The notes beneath the pieces are model-generated. The model did not search any database. It worked only from the letters and a program-made list of their open reading frames with translations, and had not been told where the DNA came from. 64,000 nucleotides of DNA, taken from NCBI RefSeq assembly GCF_030864355.1, contig NC_083400.1, positions 201,001 through 265,000 on the forward strand, given 5' to 3'. Made by a program: the position numbers and the translations under genes. Below are positions 33,975 through 45,056 of this stretch, in pieces. The first letter of the stretch is position 1; each line of letters begins with the position of its first letter. This DNA comes from Cutaneotrichosporon cavernicola (Eukaryota; Basidiomycota; Tremellomycetes; Trichosporonales; Trichosporonaceae).

Positions 33975-35301
33975 TTAGATTGCTGGCGAATAGGGCGGTG
34001 GGGCGTCACTCTTCTCGTCGGCCGGAAGCGGAGACGGGTGACGACCAGGGAGAGGAGGGACAAAGCGTGTTCCGCCCGGAGAGCTTCGGGCCGGAGAAGA
34101 ACCTACAGGCGATGCGCCATTGCTTCGGCTCACAGGAGATCGGAAGGTTAGAGGCGAAAGTTGAGGACGCGGCGAGCTGGGCCCTGCATAGCCACTACCG
34201 CCGAGATTGTCACGAACCTTCGGGATGTCGGCGTTGTGTAATGTCTCCTTGTCATTGTCGTATGCACTGAATCTGTGTCCGCCCTCGTGGGAGGCACTCA
34301 TGCCGCCAGTGCTGAATCCAGGGCCGTAGGCCGCCACGTTCGGACACTGGGCAACACCCGTTTCCGCCGCACGAAGAGCCTGCATGAGACTCGACGCCTC
34401 GGGGGGGACGCGCACTTTGCCCTTGAGCTACAGTCAGGACGTCATACAAAACCGGACCAAACTCACGATATCGCCCGCCTTGATGCCAGGCCAGTGGTAC
34501 ATGTTGGCATTCTCGTCTCCGCGGCTGACGAAGACGGTTCCCACGACCTCGAGGCCAAAGTACGCCCCTCGGCTGTGCATGTACGCGTAAACTTCTGGCC
34601 CCGTATCGAGATTGAGCCCCTTATCCACGCCTTTACCGCCACCGTATGGACCGGCCGCGACAGAGATCTCGCCGCCCAGTGCGACGCGGTGCCCTCCGAA
34701 CTGGGCGAGGGCTTTCTCGCTTCGGATCACCAGCACGGCACTGTACACGTCCAGGCCAATCTGCATCTGTCGTCAGCCAGATCTCTGCATTGACTCACGC
34801 CAGCCCCAACGGCAGTGGGACAGATCGCCGCGGGTGCCGACCACGAGCCATCGGGAAGACGCGCCACTACCACCCCGGAGCCGCCTCCACCACCGACAGG
34901 TGCCCAGCCTGTACGAAAGCAGGAGTAGATCGCGATGCCGCGGGCGTTGGCAATGACAGACGGTGGGATACGGACGGGTGCCGCTGGGGCGTGGGAGTCA
35001 GGATCGGAATCGGGCACTGGCGTCAGTGTGTGGTAAGCCACCCAACCTCACTCGTGAAACTCTTCAGGATGCGCGCCGCCTTCTCCATCTTGCGCGGCAT
35101 GTCCCCGGTCGTCGGCCAGAACGAATCAATGCCCCACTTATTGGTGTAGTCGTTCAACTTGCCGCCAAGCTTGTCGCTCAGGTTGAGAGCTTTGGCCCCC
35201 CACCCTTGTGGAGCAGCATGGGTGGGAGGATGAGAGGTGCTGGGGCTCGGAGACGGTCCACGCTTGGGACCAGCTGACTTCTTGCTTGACCACGGTGTCA
35301 T
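33975..35301 (-). CDS. SYLF (Ysc84/Lsb4) domain protein
   Basis: SYLF-domain proteins bind phosphoinositides and actin and act at endocytic sites. 406 residues, exons 35301-35052, 35016-34799, 34766-34467, 34427-33975. The SYLF core spans ~residues 60-255: IPPSVIANARGIAIYSCF, GGGGGSGVVVARLPDGSWSAP, then MQIGLDVYSAVLVI, HRVALGGEISVAAGPYG and SRGAYFGLEVVGTVFVSR. The carboxy ~130 residues are Pro/Ser-rich and end PPPYSPAI, with no SH3 domain, unlike yeast Ysc84. Pro-rich tails often bind SH3 partners; that role here is inferred. Confidence 0.9.
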
Positions 35302-36396
35302 GATAGAATGAGGAAGTTTGGCGAACCAAGCCAAGGGGGAATTCTAATTCTCCAGTATTTATTTTATTTCTGCCAACTCGAGGACGACGGAGATAGATAG
35401 CGCCCTTCAGATCGCTTCCAACGTCATCATCGGGTCGGGCACTGAACGCGCCCTTCTCCAAGTCAGCTTTTGAGATAAGGAGTCAGTGGGACTCAAGCGC
35501 CATGTACATGTACATGTACATTTACGCCCAGATTTGGATCCGACATTCAAGTCGCTGTACTACACAGGATCAGATAGTTACAGTGATTCGGATGGCACCG
35601 ACAGCGACGGAGGATGGAATTGGCAGGGGTCACCACAGCGGCGACAACAATGACAAGACCCAGTCCCCTCTCGCCAACATCGAGTTGGGACACGCGACCT
35701 CTTCCGATGGCTGAAGCGACTCCTCTGTATCCCCAAAGGTGGGTCAACCTCAAGAAGAATATTGACCGGCCAGATGCCCGCTTGTAATCTTGGCGGCTTC
35801 TCCAAAGCCATCGGCCACCCTGACACCCCGACTGACCCACCTGTTACGGCTCGCTGCAGTGCAGCTCCAACGTTCCAAGTTGATTAGGGATCGATCTGGA
35901 GACGACGATGGCCGCCAGTACACACCTGCGTCGTTGGGCGATTCATCCGACTGGAGATCACCAAACTGGAAACCTCCAACCTGGAGACGATCTTGCTCGC
36001 TATTTCTAGCTAGCTCATTGTCACATCTGCAGTCCTTCCGCTGTTTTTCCGCACATATATCTCTTTTTTGTTGAAGTGAGGTATGAAGAATGCAGAAACG
36101 AAAATACGGGACTACGGATTGTATCGAACGTTGGTGCTGGGACTACGGGTCATCCAACACGCTTGCTGTAGTCTAAATGCGAATCAATCCAAATGCTCAG
36201 GCGTTTTGTTCCGAAACCAATCACTTGGCTTGTGGCCAAAACAGCATTAGACTGTTGGGAGACTTTTGCATACTCATGAGAAAGACTATGGTCAACGACA
36301 GGATGTACGGGTCGGAACGGCATTCGAAATGAGCGTGTTTGGCGTCACATTGGCTTTCGGAACAGCCACAGGCGATCCTTCTCAGGAGCAAGCTGG
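35302..36396. other. Intergenic region, no gene seen
   Basis: About 1.1 kb with overlapping GTACATGTAC palindromes at 35,504. Confidence 0.5.
35504..35519. repeat. Overlapping GTACATGTAC palindromes
   Basis: Two overlapping copies of the 10-bp palindrome (35504-35513 and 35510-35519), inside an alternating CATGTA run. Confidence 0.8.
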
Positions 36397-38199
36397 TCAA
36401 GGCTCGTCTGGAGCTTCACCAGCCTTCGGGACCTGGACGCCGGGGCTGGACATGCTCTCCTCAGTGGAGGGAGTTTCGGTCACCAGGGAGTCCGAAGGGC
36501 TCGAGTTGGTGGGCGAACTGGTAGTCCCACTGGAGGGTGACAGTGACTCGGGTACCATGCTGTCGCCGTCGTCCTTCGCCGGGTTGGAGACTTTCTCTGA
36601 CGCCATAGAGACGGGCTCGGCTTCCGTCTTCGCAACTTCAACTTCGTTCCTTGTGGCCTCAGCTTCAGCCTTAGCGGCTTCGGCCTCCAGCCTAGCCTGC
36701 TTGTAAACCTCCCATCCAGCAGCGAGTTGCTCGAGCTGCTCATCGTGACCGTACTTGGCCATACCTTCCTCGATCCATTCCTCCTTGGAGCTCGGGACCT
36801 TGGCGTCGGGGTAGAGCGCTCGCCTAAGGCCGACAGCGAACTCGTACCTAAAGTCATAGCCGAACATGACCCAGTCCAAACGCTGGAATTTGCGAGTGTC
36901 GCCGACGGCGAGAGCCATATCCTCACGGCCGAGAGCTCGCAACTCTTCCTGCAACTGGAGCTCGAGAGGAGTGAGAACGTTGGCGTCGGTGAACTGAATC
37001 CTCATGCCTGGGCGTGGGAGGTCGATAGAGAGCGCATCGGGGGCCGTGAAGGCTTCGGCAAAAGGGACCACAGCGGAACTGTGAGTCAGCTTTTGTTGGG
37101 AATAATACTCACAATTCCCAGTCAATGATGTCGTCCAGGCGACCGCTGTCGTTGACAAGGAACTGGCCGACGTGATCGTCCTTGTGTCGGATATAGGTTG
37201 GTTGTTCACGGTTCATGTCCTCGCAGCCGTGGACAAAGTCACGCACTTCAAGAAGGAGGATGTACCGCCAAACAGGGGTTGACATGTCATCTTTGGACCA
37301 GGAGCTTGCCCATCCCAGCGCCTTTTCGCGAATCAACCGAAGGAGATTGTCGATTCGGGCGAGGTAGCACTCGGCGGAAGTCCGGTAAACCTCGAGGTTG
37401 GCGAGCTCGGTCAGCTTGAACTGCTTGGCGATGAGCGGCCCGACAACAATGTTCTGCTCCATGTCGAACTTGAGACTGCCAACGCCAGAGAACTCCCTGG
37501 TCGACATCTTCACCATGAACTGTGCAATGTCCTTGACGACCTGCTGGAACCCGGTCTCGGCTGCCATCGCAGGCCACAGCTCATATCGCCGTCCCTCTGA
37601 ACGCTCGTTGAAGAAGAACTGTAGCTTGTGCACTAGGATATGTCAGCAAGCTGAGGACAACGTGTATGGAGATGCTGTACTAACCAGTTTGACCCGGAGG
37701 GAGGTGAATGTTGGGGACAAACTCTGGCGCAATATCACGGAGGGTCTTGATTACAGCAACCTCTCCTGCCCGAACCTTATCCTCGCTGTTGCCAAGCATG
37801 CCCTTAGCATTGTGAAGGCGCCCAAGCCACTTGACCCCGTCCTGGAAGGTGATCGGGAAGTGCATGTTGAACATACCAAAGATGAAGATGAACTCTCGAA
37901 GTTTATCGCAGCTGGGAACATCAATAGTGAAGGGAATGCCTGGGCGCAATGCTTTGACAGCGGGGGTCATATGGAGTTCGGCGATGTCGGCCCAGTGTTG
38001 ATCCTGGACTGTTAGTTCGATAAAGAGCGAGCCTTACCTTCTTGGCCAGCCTACGCTGTGTATCGGACTCTTCCTCGGGTGGGCTTATAGGGCTCCACTG
38101 CTTGTCAGCAACCAGCACCTGTCAGGTTTCGAGACCACGCACAGGAGTGGGGCAAGAATGATCACTGGCGTCGTGCGGAATGTGCCAAAGGCATAACAT
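36397..38199 (-). CDS. APH/choline-kinase-fold (aminoglycoside phosphotransferase-like) protein with Glu/Ala-rich tail
   Basis: 545 residues, exons 38199-38143, 38097-38038, 38003-37685, 37632-37113, 37078-36397. The kinase-like part carries GVGSLKFD, YLARIDNLLRLI and a catalytic-loop-like segment HKDDHVGQFLVN, followed by the metal-binding DDIIDWEFSAVVPF (broken by an intron in phase), as in the large fungal APH family. The substrate is unknown. After the kinase, residues ~410-470 form a charged Ala/Glu/Lys helix (EAEAAKAEAEATRN) and a Ser/Pro/Thr tail. The first two exons are the least certain: they were chosen because they give an ATG and clean CTGACAAGCAG and CTAACAGTCCAG acceptors. The HxD and following Asn are not a perfect match, so activity is not assured. 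Confidence 0.75.
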
Positions 38200-39055
38200 G
38201 GCGGAGCAGATGTGGCAAGCTGCACAATCGAGAACAGCGAGCTGGCTGCATCCCTTGAAGTCACAGGTATCGCGAGTCATGGCGGAATGTGTTCAAGGGG
38301 ACTTTGATGCAAGTCGGAAGGCTGTGATGAGACGTGCTGTTGTGAGAGGCAGCAGGGAAGAGTGACACTGGCGGACCGTTGTGGGAGGAGGATGGGCTAG
38401 GCTTCTTTGCGCTGGGCGCAAAAAGTATGGGGAGATAGGAGGTGTTTGGGGAAAGACTGATCCGTAGGAATCATTCTTAAGGAAGCGATATTTGGAGGAC
38501 GACTCGAGTAGATTATTTAGACCAGGATGAATGTGAGATAGTGTCTAGTCGGTACTCAATTGATGGCCGTCATCTCCATCAATTGCGGCGCACGACGGCG
38601 GAGAACCATTGACGGACATGGCCGTCAACATTCGAGTCTACTTTATCACTGAAACTCACTCTATGTAATGCACCACCTCGGGCCATGCTTCTCCGCATCC
38701 TCGACACTCATGTTCCTATCGCATCCATGATGCGGAGCATGACAGAAGCATTAGGGGAAGGTGCCAGACACTCCGGTGCTTCCAGGTGTGAAAGTAGGAC
38801 GACTTTGCTCCACAACTCCGCCGCGAAGACCGCCGCGAAGACCGCAACTCTACTTCGAATGTCGGCAAAGATGTAGTACCGGGGAGAGAAGTCATGATCC
38901 GGCGGTGGTTAGCAAGCATTGTTGGGGACTGACGGACGGTAACGAGCACTACAAAAGCAAGAGCAGCACGCTGGCGTCAGCACCATCGACAGCTAACTCC
39001 TCCACACCCGCGCCACTCCACCTCTACACCAACCTCCCACATTACTACGTACAAT
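38200..39055. other. Intergenic region, no gene seen
   Basis: Contains the perfect inverted repeat at 38,557 and a short CCGCGAAGA duplication near 38,820. Confidence 0.5.
38557..38585. repeat. Perfect 10-bp inverted repeat, 9-nt loop
   Basis: Arms CAATTGATGG (38557-38566) and CCATCAATTG (38576-38585). The surrounding GATGGCCGTCA motif is partly repeated nearby. Confidence 0.8.
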
Positions 39056-39253
39056 ATGCCCAACGGCACCGCCTCTACCACCACTATCGACGCCTGCTCG
39101 AAGTGTGGGTCCACCGACCTCGTCGGAGAATGCCGCGCCGCCGACGGTGTGACGATCATCATCATCTGCGGCGTTTGTGAGTAACTTTCGCCTGGTTTCA
39201 GACTAACCTCAGGCCACGAGAAGTCGAAGACCAAGAAAGCGACCAAGGAGTAA
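39056..39253 (+). CDS. 53-residue zinc-ribbon-like protein
   Basis: Exons 39056-39176 and 39213-39253, intron GTGAGT to CTAACCTCAG. The protein has CSKCG, a third Cys in VGECRAADG, and CGVC before a basic tail (HEKSKTKKATKE). CxxC...CxxC spacing of ~24 suggests a zinc ribbon. The intron falls inside the last Cys codon. No family recognised. Coding is supported by the preserved frame across a canonical intron and by the Cys pattern. Confidence 0.62.
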
Positions 39254-39409
39254 TAACCCCAAACGCCTCCGTTTCACTGCTGCGGCTCGATTCGATTTGA
39301 TACATATTCGTGTACGATACAGGGGTATGAATGGAAAATGAGGCGAATTTATTAGGCTTGGACTTCTCCGTGATTGCCGTCGGTGGATCAGACCTCATCC
39401 TCAACCTGT

Positions 39410-40501
39410 CTACGACCACTCACACGATGCCCAATTCGGCGGCGGTATCATCTCGATCTCGTACTCCTCTCGCCCGATCTCCGCAGAGTACTCGCCATGT
39501 GTGAGGAAGCGGACACGGTCCTGGAGCAGCGCGAGCGCAGTGCCGTAGTCGTCAGGTAGCTCACATCCGATCCCCTCAGCGATGATGAAGCCGAACATAT
39601 CATCGATGATCTGCGCCAGGGACGGCTCGGCATCGGTGTACCCTAGCGCGGCAGGCGCGACGGTCTCGAGTCCGACAAAGGTGAGAACCTTGGTCCAGCC
39701 AGGAGAGAGGATACGGCCCACACCGTACTTGAGCATGTTGTGGAACATGCCCATCTTCTGCGGCACTAGCTGGTGGGTAGGTGGCTTGCGTGGAACGTTG
39801 GACGTGGACGATGCGGTCTTGCGGCGACAGAGGAAAACGAGGTCCTTGATTCCCATGTCGAGGACGAGGTTACAGCGGTGAGCAGTGCTCATGCAAGGCC
39901 TCTCCGGCGACCACCACATGTTGATAACAGCCTTGCGCGCCAGTCGGAGGACAGGGTAGGCGATTTGACGGACCTGCGGGGGCGAATCCGCATCGAGGGA
40001 GACGATGATGCGCGCAGCCCGCAGCGATATAAGGAACTGGTCGACGATATGGCGCACGCTCACAGTCGTCTCAGCGTACGCACTCGCATACAGGTCGGGG
40101 CCGCGGTATCGGACAGTGTGCACGCCACTGAGAAACGGGTACATTTGCCAGAGGCGGTAGTGGTTAGCCGGGCCGCGGAGGTCGACGATGCGGGCCATGG
40201 CGAGGACCTCGGCGTACGGCTTTAGCTGCGTGCTGTGTACTTCACATGCGGGGTTGAGATCGGGGTTGAGCAGTGCGGATAGGTAGCGGGATAGAGGCAC
40301 ACTCGCTCCATACGTCACGTGGAGGGGACCGTCGATCTCGTGCACAGTTGAGTTGGGGAGGTGTACCGTCATGCGCTGGGCGAGGAGGGGGTCAACGCGG
40401 GCACGCATATCACTCGATGTTGCCCGGAGAGATATGAGCGATTCGTATGGCGCGGCTGCGATGATCGCGTCCATGACGTGCGGGTAGGCTAGGTGGTCCA
40501 T
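39410..40501 (-). CDS. F-box-like family protein (paralogue A)
   Basis: Intronless, 363 residues. The amino end has an F-box-like helix pair (AYPHVMDAIIAAAPYESLIS, then LRATSSDMRARVDPLLAQRM). A mid strand is VLTFVGLETV. The carboxy motif is VRFLTHGEYSAEIGREEY, followed by EIEMIPP. The same three blocks occur in the genes at 40830, 42657, 45057 and 59977. A role as an SCF substrate receptor is inferred only from the F-box-like start. Start ATG 40501. Head-to-head with the next paralogue. Confidence 0.75.
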   Translation of the reverse strand: MDHLAYPHVMDAIIAAAPYESLISLRATSSDMRARVDPLLAQRMTVHLPNSTVHEIDGPLHVTYGASVPLSRYLSALLNPDLNPACEVHSTQLKPYAEVLAMARIVDLRGPANHYRLWQMYPFLSGVHTVRYRGPDLYASAYAETTVSVRHIVDQFLISLRAARIIVSLDADSPPQVRQIAYPVLRLARKAVINMWWSPERPCMSTAHRCNLVLDMGIKDLVFLCRRKTASSTSNVPRKPPTHQLVPQKMGMFHNMLKYGVGRILSPGWTKVLTFVGLETVAPAALGYTDAEPSLAQIIDDMFGFIIAEGIGCELPDDYGTALALLQDRVRFLTHGEYSAEIGREEYEIEMIPPPNWASCEWS

Positions 40502-40829
40502 TGTGGGTGGAGCGGCCGGGAGGGGGTAAGGAGGCCCCAGAGACTGGAATGAGCAGAGTTGCGGATTTAACTTGAGCACGAGCTTTAGTAGGCCAGCTCT
40601 GATCTAGTGACGACTGTGGAAGAGTTAGAGAATGAGATGAGCAAGACGATGAGAGTGATGACAAAGGTTAGTGACAAGTTGTTGATGGGCTTGAGATGAC
40701 GATTCGGATGTGGGGTAAGGCACGACCTTACATTCCACAGTCCCGTGGAACCCAAAGACGCGTTGAAACACAAGTGAATGTCTTGGCACTCCCTTCCTCC
40801 CTCTCTCATCTCTCTTCTGTAACATCACC
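40502..40829. other. Shared promoter between two divergent F-box-like paralogues
   Basis: 328 bp, no gene; the two genes probably share regulatory DNA. Confidence 0.5.
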
Positions 40830-41954
40830 ATGCTCGACTGCAACGTCACCACGCTCGACTGCAATGCGTACCCACACATCGTCGACGCCATCGCCAACGC
40901 TGCTGCTGCGCAGCGTGAGACCGCGCTCGCTATGCGGCCCGTGTGCCGCGAGTTCCGAGCCAAGGCAGACGCGGCTCTGGCGCGGCATCTGCGTATTGAC
41001 TGCGTCCCCTATGACTACTCCTCTGGCCTCGATTACCTTGACTCTTTACAAGACCCTCCTCTTCTGGTCCTCACCGCGTCGGGTAACCGCATTCCCCGCC
41101 TGTATCCGTCATCGGCGCCGCCTGCGGGGCGTGGACGCCCATATGCCCCGCCCAAGTGGCCCGCTCTTATCGAAGTCCTAGCCTACACCCGTTTCGCCGA
41201 CATCCTGGCATCTCCAGGGCGCTCCCAGACCCGCGAACTGCGCCAGTTCCGGAACGACACGGTGCGTTGTATCGGCGTGAACGGCTCTAGATTCGAGTCC
41301 GACATTCGCTGCCGTCGCCTGGTCTCCTTGACGGTCATTGGGTCCCATGATCCCAATTTTGCGGACATGCTGCCGACAGGCTCCGCCGTTATAGGGGACG
41401 AGCGTTTTGTCATCAACGTTGTCGTGCCGGATGTCGGTCCATTCCACATTGGCACGTGGCGCGCCTTGCCCTTTTATCCTCGCTACGGTGTCACCTTGAT
41501 CTTACGGCCCGTTGATTCCCGACTCCAGTTCGGTGAGATTCATCCTCAGAATCGCCAAGGATTACCTATCGGCGTGTTCGATAGGCATTCTGAGCCTCGC
41601 CACGAATCCCCTCTCGGCGTGCTCGGCAACGTCGGGGTCATGGTGCTGAGCGCCGACCCGAGCACAAAGTTCACTCTCGTCGGGATCGAGAACCTGTCGT
41701 GGGAGCGCATCGGCGTTCCTGAACCTGAGAACGAAGAGGGCTGCAGCAAGGAAGCATGGTTCATCGCCGCGCTCAAGGAATCGATCGTGCCTGCGTATGG
41801 GCCCGAAATGGCCGACACCAAAATCGACGAGGTCATGAGCTGCATCGAGTTCCTCTCTGACGCAGAGTACCGGACGCGCGTCGGCGAGGAGGAGTACGAA
41901 TCGGACATGGTTCCTCTCGACGGACTGTTGGACAAGTTGTTGCTTCGAGGTTAA
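40830..41954 (+). CDS. F-box-like family protein (paralogue B)
   Basis: Intronless, 374 residues, ATG at 40830 after ACATCACC. The amino end (NAYPHIVDAIANAAAAQRE, then MRPVCREFRAKADAALARHL) aligns with paralogue A. A central strand is RFVINVVVPDV-like (DERFVINVVVPDVGPF), the mid motif is KFTLVGIENLSW and the carboxy motif is IEFLSDAEYRTRVGEEEY, followed by ESDMVPL. No known substrate-binding repeat. Divergent twin of A. Confidence 0.78.
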   Translation: MLDCNVTTLDCNAYPHIVDAIANAAAAQRETALAMRPVCREFRAKADAALARHLRIDCVPYDYSSGLDYLDSLQDPPLLVLTASGNRIPRLYPSSAPPAGRGRPYAPPKWPALIEVLAYTRFADILASPGRSQTRELRQFRNDTVRCIGVNGSRFESDIRCRRLVSLTVIGSHDPNFADMLPTGSAVIGDERFVINVVVPDVGPFHIGTWRALPFYPRYGVTLILRPVDSRLQFGEIHPQNRQGLPIGVFDRHSEPRHESPLGVLGNVGVMVLSADPSTKFTLVGIENLSWERIGVPEPENEEGCSKEAWFIAALKESIVPAYGPEMADTKIDEVMSCIEFLSDAEYRTRVGEEEYESDMVPLDGLLDKLLLRG

Positions 41955-42656
41955 AGACCGTTGGAGTGGACGTATGCGCTGATGGCACATGTAATGAGTC
42001 GTTGTACAGATGTATAGTCTTCGTACATGTGCATAACGCCTTAGAGGCTGGTATCCGTCCTTCTTCCCAGCTAAGCAGCTTAGAGACTGGTATTCGTCCT
42101 TCTTCCCAGCCAAACAGCCGGAGGAGGCTCATACTCGCATCTGTGCTGTACAGATGTAGACCCTTCACGGTGGTTGCTCATGTATGGGATTGATAAGTAT
42201 GGCGAGGTTGAACACCTACCACTGGATGTTCAACTGTCCCATTCCCATATTTGCCGAGAGTCAGAGCAGAGTTGAGAGGTCTGCGGTCGATTCCATGCCA
42301 AAGGTAGTCTGCCCTACTCGACTCCTATCTGTCTATGCCAAAGGGTCGTTCCTGCGTGTTGGACTGAAATGAAAACATCCATTGTCACATGAAGACTGCC
42401 CCACTCCCCTTACTGCCCCACTCCTCTTGCTGCCCCACTCCGATGCGGTCGGCCATCATACTGGCCAAGTGAGTTGGCTCTCGAACGGATAGGTGAGCGC
42501 GGAGAGCGCAGTCACTGTCAACTCAAAGGAGACAAGACCATACATTGGATTGTTCCAACCTACTCCACTACTCTAATCTACGACAAGTTGGACTACAACA
42601 GGGTCTGATACACGTACTTCCCTCACATATGCGGACGTGGCGTCTAGTAACGCCAT
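41955..42656. other. Intergenic region between F-box-like paralogues B and C
   Basis: No gene; contains a 39-bp tandem duplication. Confidence 0.5.
42041..42118. repeat. 39-bp tandem duplication
   Basis: Units 42041-42079 and 42080-42118, each with TCCTTCTTCCCAGC, about 90 percent alike by eye. Confidence 0.85.
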
Positions 42657-44060
42657 CTAAGGGCCGGGGATAAAGTCCTCCTCGAAGCACTTCTCACCGA
42701 CCTGCGCACGGTAATTGTCCAGCGACATGAACTTGACCCGTTCCTTGAGGTGTATGTACTGCAAGAACGAGTGATTAAACGGCAGCATGCGCTGGTACAG
42801 CTCGTAATACAGCTGGATGGCCGGGATGGGGTCACGCGCCTCAATGCCGAGGACGGTGGGCGGTGCGGCCTCAGCACCCACGATGGTGAAGTGCACGTTG
42901 CGCGACCGGAAGATCTCCTCGGCGATACGGCTCAAGACGCCAAGAGGTGGGCCGAGCGCCAGGTCGTAGAAATGGGTGGCGGTCAGGATGGGCGGGAAGC
43001 GGAGGATGATGACGACGCGACGTACACTGTTCGAGAACGGGAGGCAGAGCGAGTATAGTACGCTGCGGTAACGAGGATGCGTGTCGCGCGGACACGAAAT
43101 GTTAATCACGCGCTCGATCACGCCGTCCGGGATGTGAGGCACACCCACGTAGTGACGCCCGTTGAGAAGCGTGAGCGTAACGTACTTGGTACATGGGACG
43201 GGATTGTTCCAGTTGCTGCCCGGGTGTGCGTCGCGCACAGTGTGCACGTTCAGATATGGGACTAAGAGGCCGATGTTGATGCTGCTGGCTGGTTTGCTGC
43301 CTATGACGATGTCGCTAAGGTTGCTTGCAAACGTGAGCGTGCGCGTGTGTCGCAGAATCGCGGGGTTCGTGTACGCCCGTCGAGGCCTCCACGCGTTCCA
43401 CGCGTCGTAGCTTTGCGGCGGGAGACCTGGAATGCGTAGCTTCCCTACCGCCGCGATATGGAGGCCGAGCTCCTCGTCAACGGCTAGGCTCGTGAGAACA
43501 ACCGACGCCGCCATCTCGGGGTCCAGCCGCTGCTTGATGTGCCGACAAAGGCGGCGGCACGTGATGCGCGTCTCGTGCCCAGCGAAGTCGAGAATGCGGT
43601 GGACGATGTCCCCGTTCTTGGCGTAGTGTATCGGCGAGGGCTTGATGAAGAGGCCCGCGTCAATGGAAGCCTTGATGGACTTGCGAAGCGTTCTGCAGGT
43701 TCTGCGGGTCTCGAGGCCAGTCATGTTGAGTATGTGATTCACTGCCACCTTGCCCGCATGCTGGCCGTAGCGCTTGTCCGTGGGTGGTAGAGCGTACTGT
43801 CCGTATTCGAACCCGAAGCGCGACGGCGCAGCTGCCACCTCAAACGCTACGCCGTGAGTCAGGGCAGTGCCCGCGATGGTGAAGTCGTCATCGGCTTCTA
43901 AGCTTGCTCTGCTACGACGAGTGGAACTAGGCGTCGTGCTCCCTGAGCTGTTCGTGGCCGGCCCCTCCGACTGCAAGTCGTAGTACGCAAACGCGGGCCG
44001 GTACAGCTTCTCTGTGGTGGGACGTGGGGCTTTGGTATAGACTATTGTCGCAGACGGCAT
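42657..44060 (-). CDS. F-box-like family protein (paralogue C)
   Basis: 467 residues from the first in-frame ATG (44060). The frame is open further upstream to ~44,465 but without an ATG, so a spliced upstream exon cannot be excluded. It appears to have two tandem F-box-like helices (NHILNMTGLETRRTCRTLRK and VHRILDFAGHETRITCRRLC). The mid motif is VHFTIVGAEAAP and the carboxy motif is VKFMSLDNYRAQVGEKCF, followed by EEDFIPGP at the very end. The largest family member in the cluster. The duplicated helix block is unique to this copy. Confidence 0.72.
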   Translation of the reverse strand: MPSATIVYTKAPRPTTEKLYRPAFAYYDLQSEGPATNSSGSTTPSSTRRSRASLEADDDFTIAGTALTHGVAFEVAAAPSRFGFEYGQYALPPTDKRYGQHAGKVAVNHILNMTGLETRRTCRTLRKSIKASIDAGLFIKPSPIHYAKNGDIVHRILDFAGHETRITCRRLCRHIKQRLDPEMAASVVLTSLAVDEELGLHIAAVGKLRIPGLPPQSYDAWNAWRPRRAYTNPAILRHTRTLTFASNLSDIVIGSKPASSINIGLLVPYLNVHTVRDAHPGSNWNNPVPCTKYVTLTLLNGRHYVGVPHIPDGVIERVINISCPRDTHPRYRSVLYSLCLPFSNSVRRVVIILRFPPILTATHFYDLALGPPLGVLSRIAEEIFRSRNVHFTIVGAEAAPPTVLGIEARDPIPAIQLYYELYQRMLPFNHSFLQYIHLKERVKFMSLDNYRAQVGEKCFEEDFIPGP

Positions 44061-45056
44061 TGTCGAGATGGAGCGCGATCCGGACAACGGCTTAGAAAGG
44101 GATGGTGTCCGTCGACTGGGGCGAGAGGGACTGGGAGAGGGACTGGGAGAGGGACTGGGAGAGGGACTGGGAGAGACAAGCCGTGAGGGGGAGGTTGTCG
44201 ATGGAGCGGTGAGGGAAGGCTGGGGTGGAAGCTTCCTCCGATCGCCGCTGCGTGAGGATACCGATGGGCGATGAGCGCTTTGCGTGGTAGGTTGACATAA
44301 ACCACCCGTGTGCCCTACTGGGATAGTTGTGGACGGCGGGTTGACAACAGGATGATGGTGAAATACAAAACCTTGTTGTATTGTAAAGTGGCGTGATGAG
44401 ATTGTGACGGTGGCGGTTGTGTTCAGTATTTGTTGTATCAAAATGCGTTGGGCGCTTGAGTGCACAGACTAGATACGGCGCCCTACTCGATCGCCAACCG
44501 TCACCGCCACCTTCTGTTTCTCTCTCCATACATCACCCCTAGGATCAGTTATCGTACGAGTTGGCCCTCCCCATTCGTGTTGACGGGCAGGGTGGTGGTG
44601 GTGCTATGGAGCGTTGACGCACCTTTGGATCAACATTCCTTCTTCTCCATCCTTCTCCCCAACGAAATAGCGAGGTCTGTCCGTGTCTGATGCCGACTCG
44701 GTCAGATCGTCGGCGATACCTCGGCGTGGAACAGCAACCCATTCTGTCGAGATACAGGATTGCGAAGAATCATGGTGGAATGAGGGGGTGCTGCCAGGGG
44801 TGTGGCTCGCGTCGCGTGCGGACCGACTGCATGCTTCTAGTGCCTGGAGCACGCGGGATGCATGGTGATGCATGGGCCGAGCGAGGAATCCCGGGGTGAT
44901 GTGCACGGTCCTGATATTAGCGCTGACATCGAAAGTGCTTACATGGTGAGCAAGGACCACGAGATCCGCAAAGCGACAGGCGGGCGTGATCCGAACAGCG
45001 TCGAGCTCATGACCAAGCTGGTCACGGCAGACAAACACAACACTGTGTCTGGCTGA
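44061..45056. other. Intergenic region between F-box-like paralogues C and D
   Basis: No gene beyond a possible upstream extension of paralogue C; contains the 12-bp minisatellite at 44,127. Confidence 0.5.
44127..44174. repeat. 12-bp minisatellite (GGGACTGGGAGA)x4
   Basis: Four perfect units just upstream of paralogue C. On the minus strand, in the open frame, they would read as Ser-Pro repeats. Confidence 0.9.
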
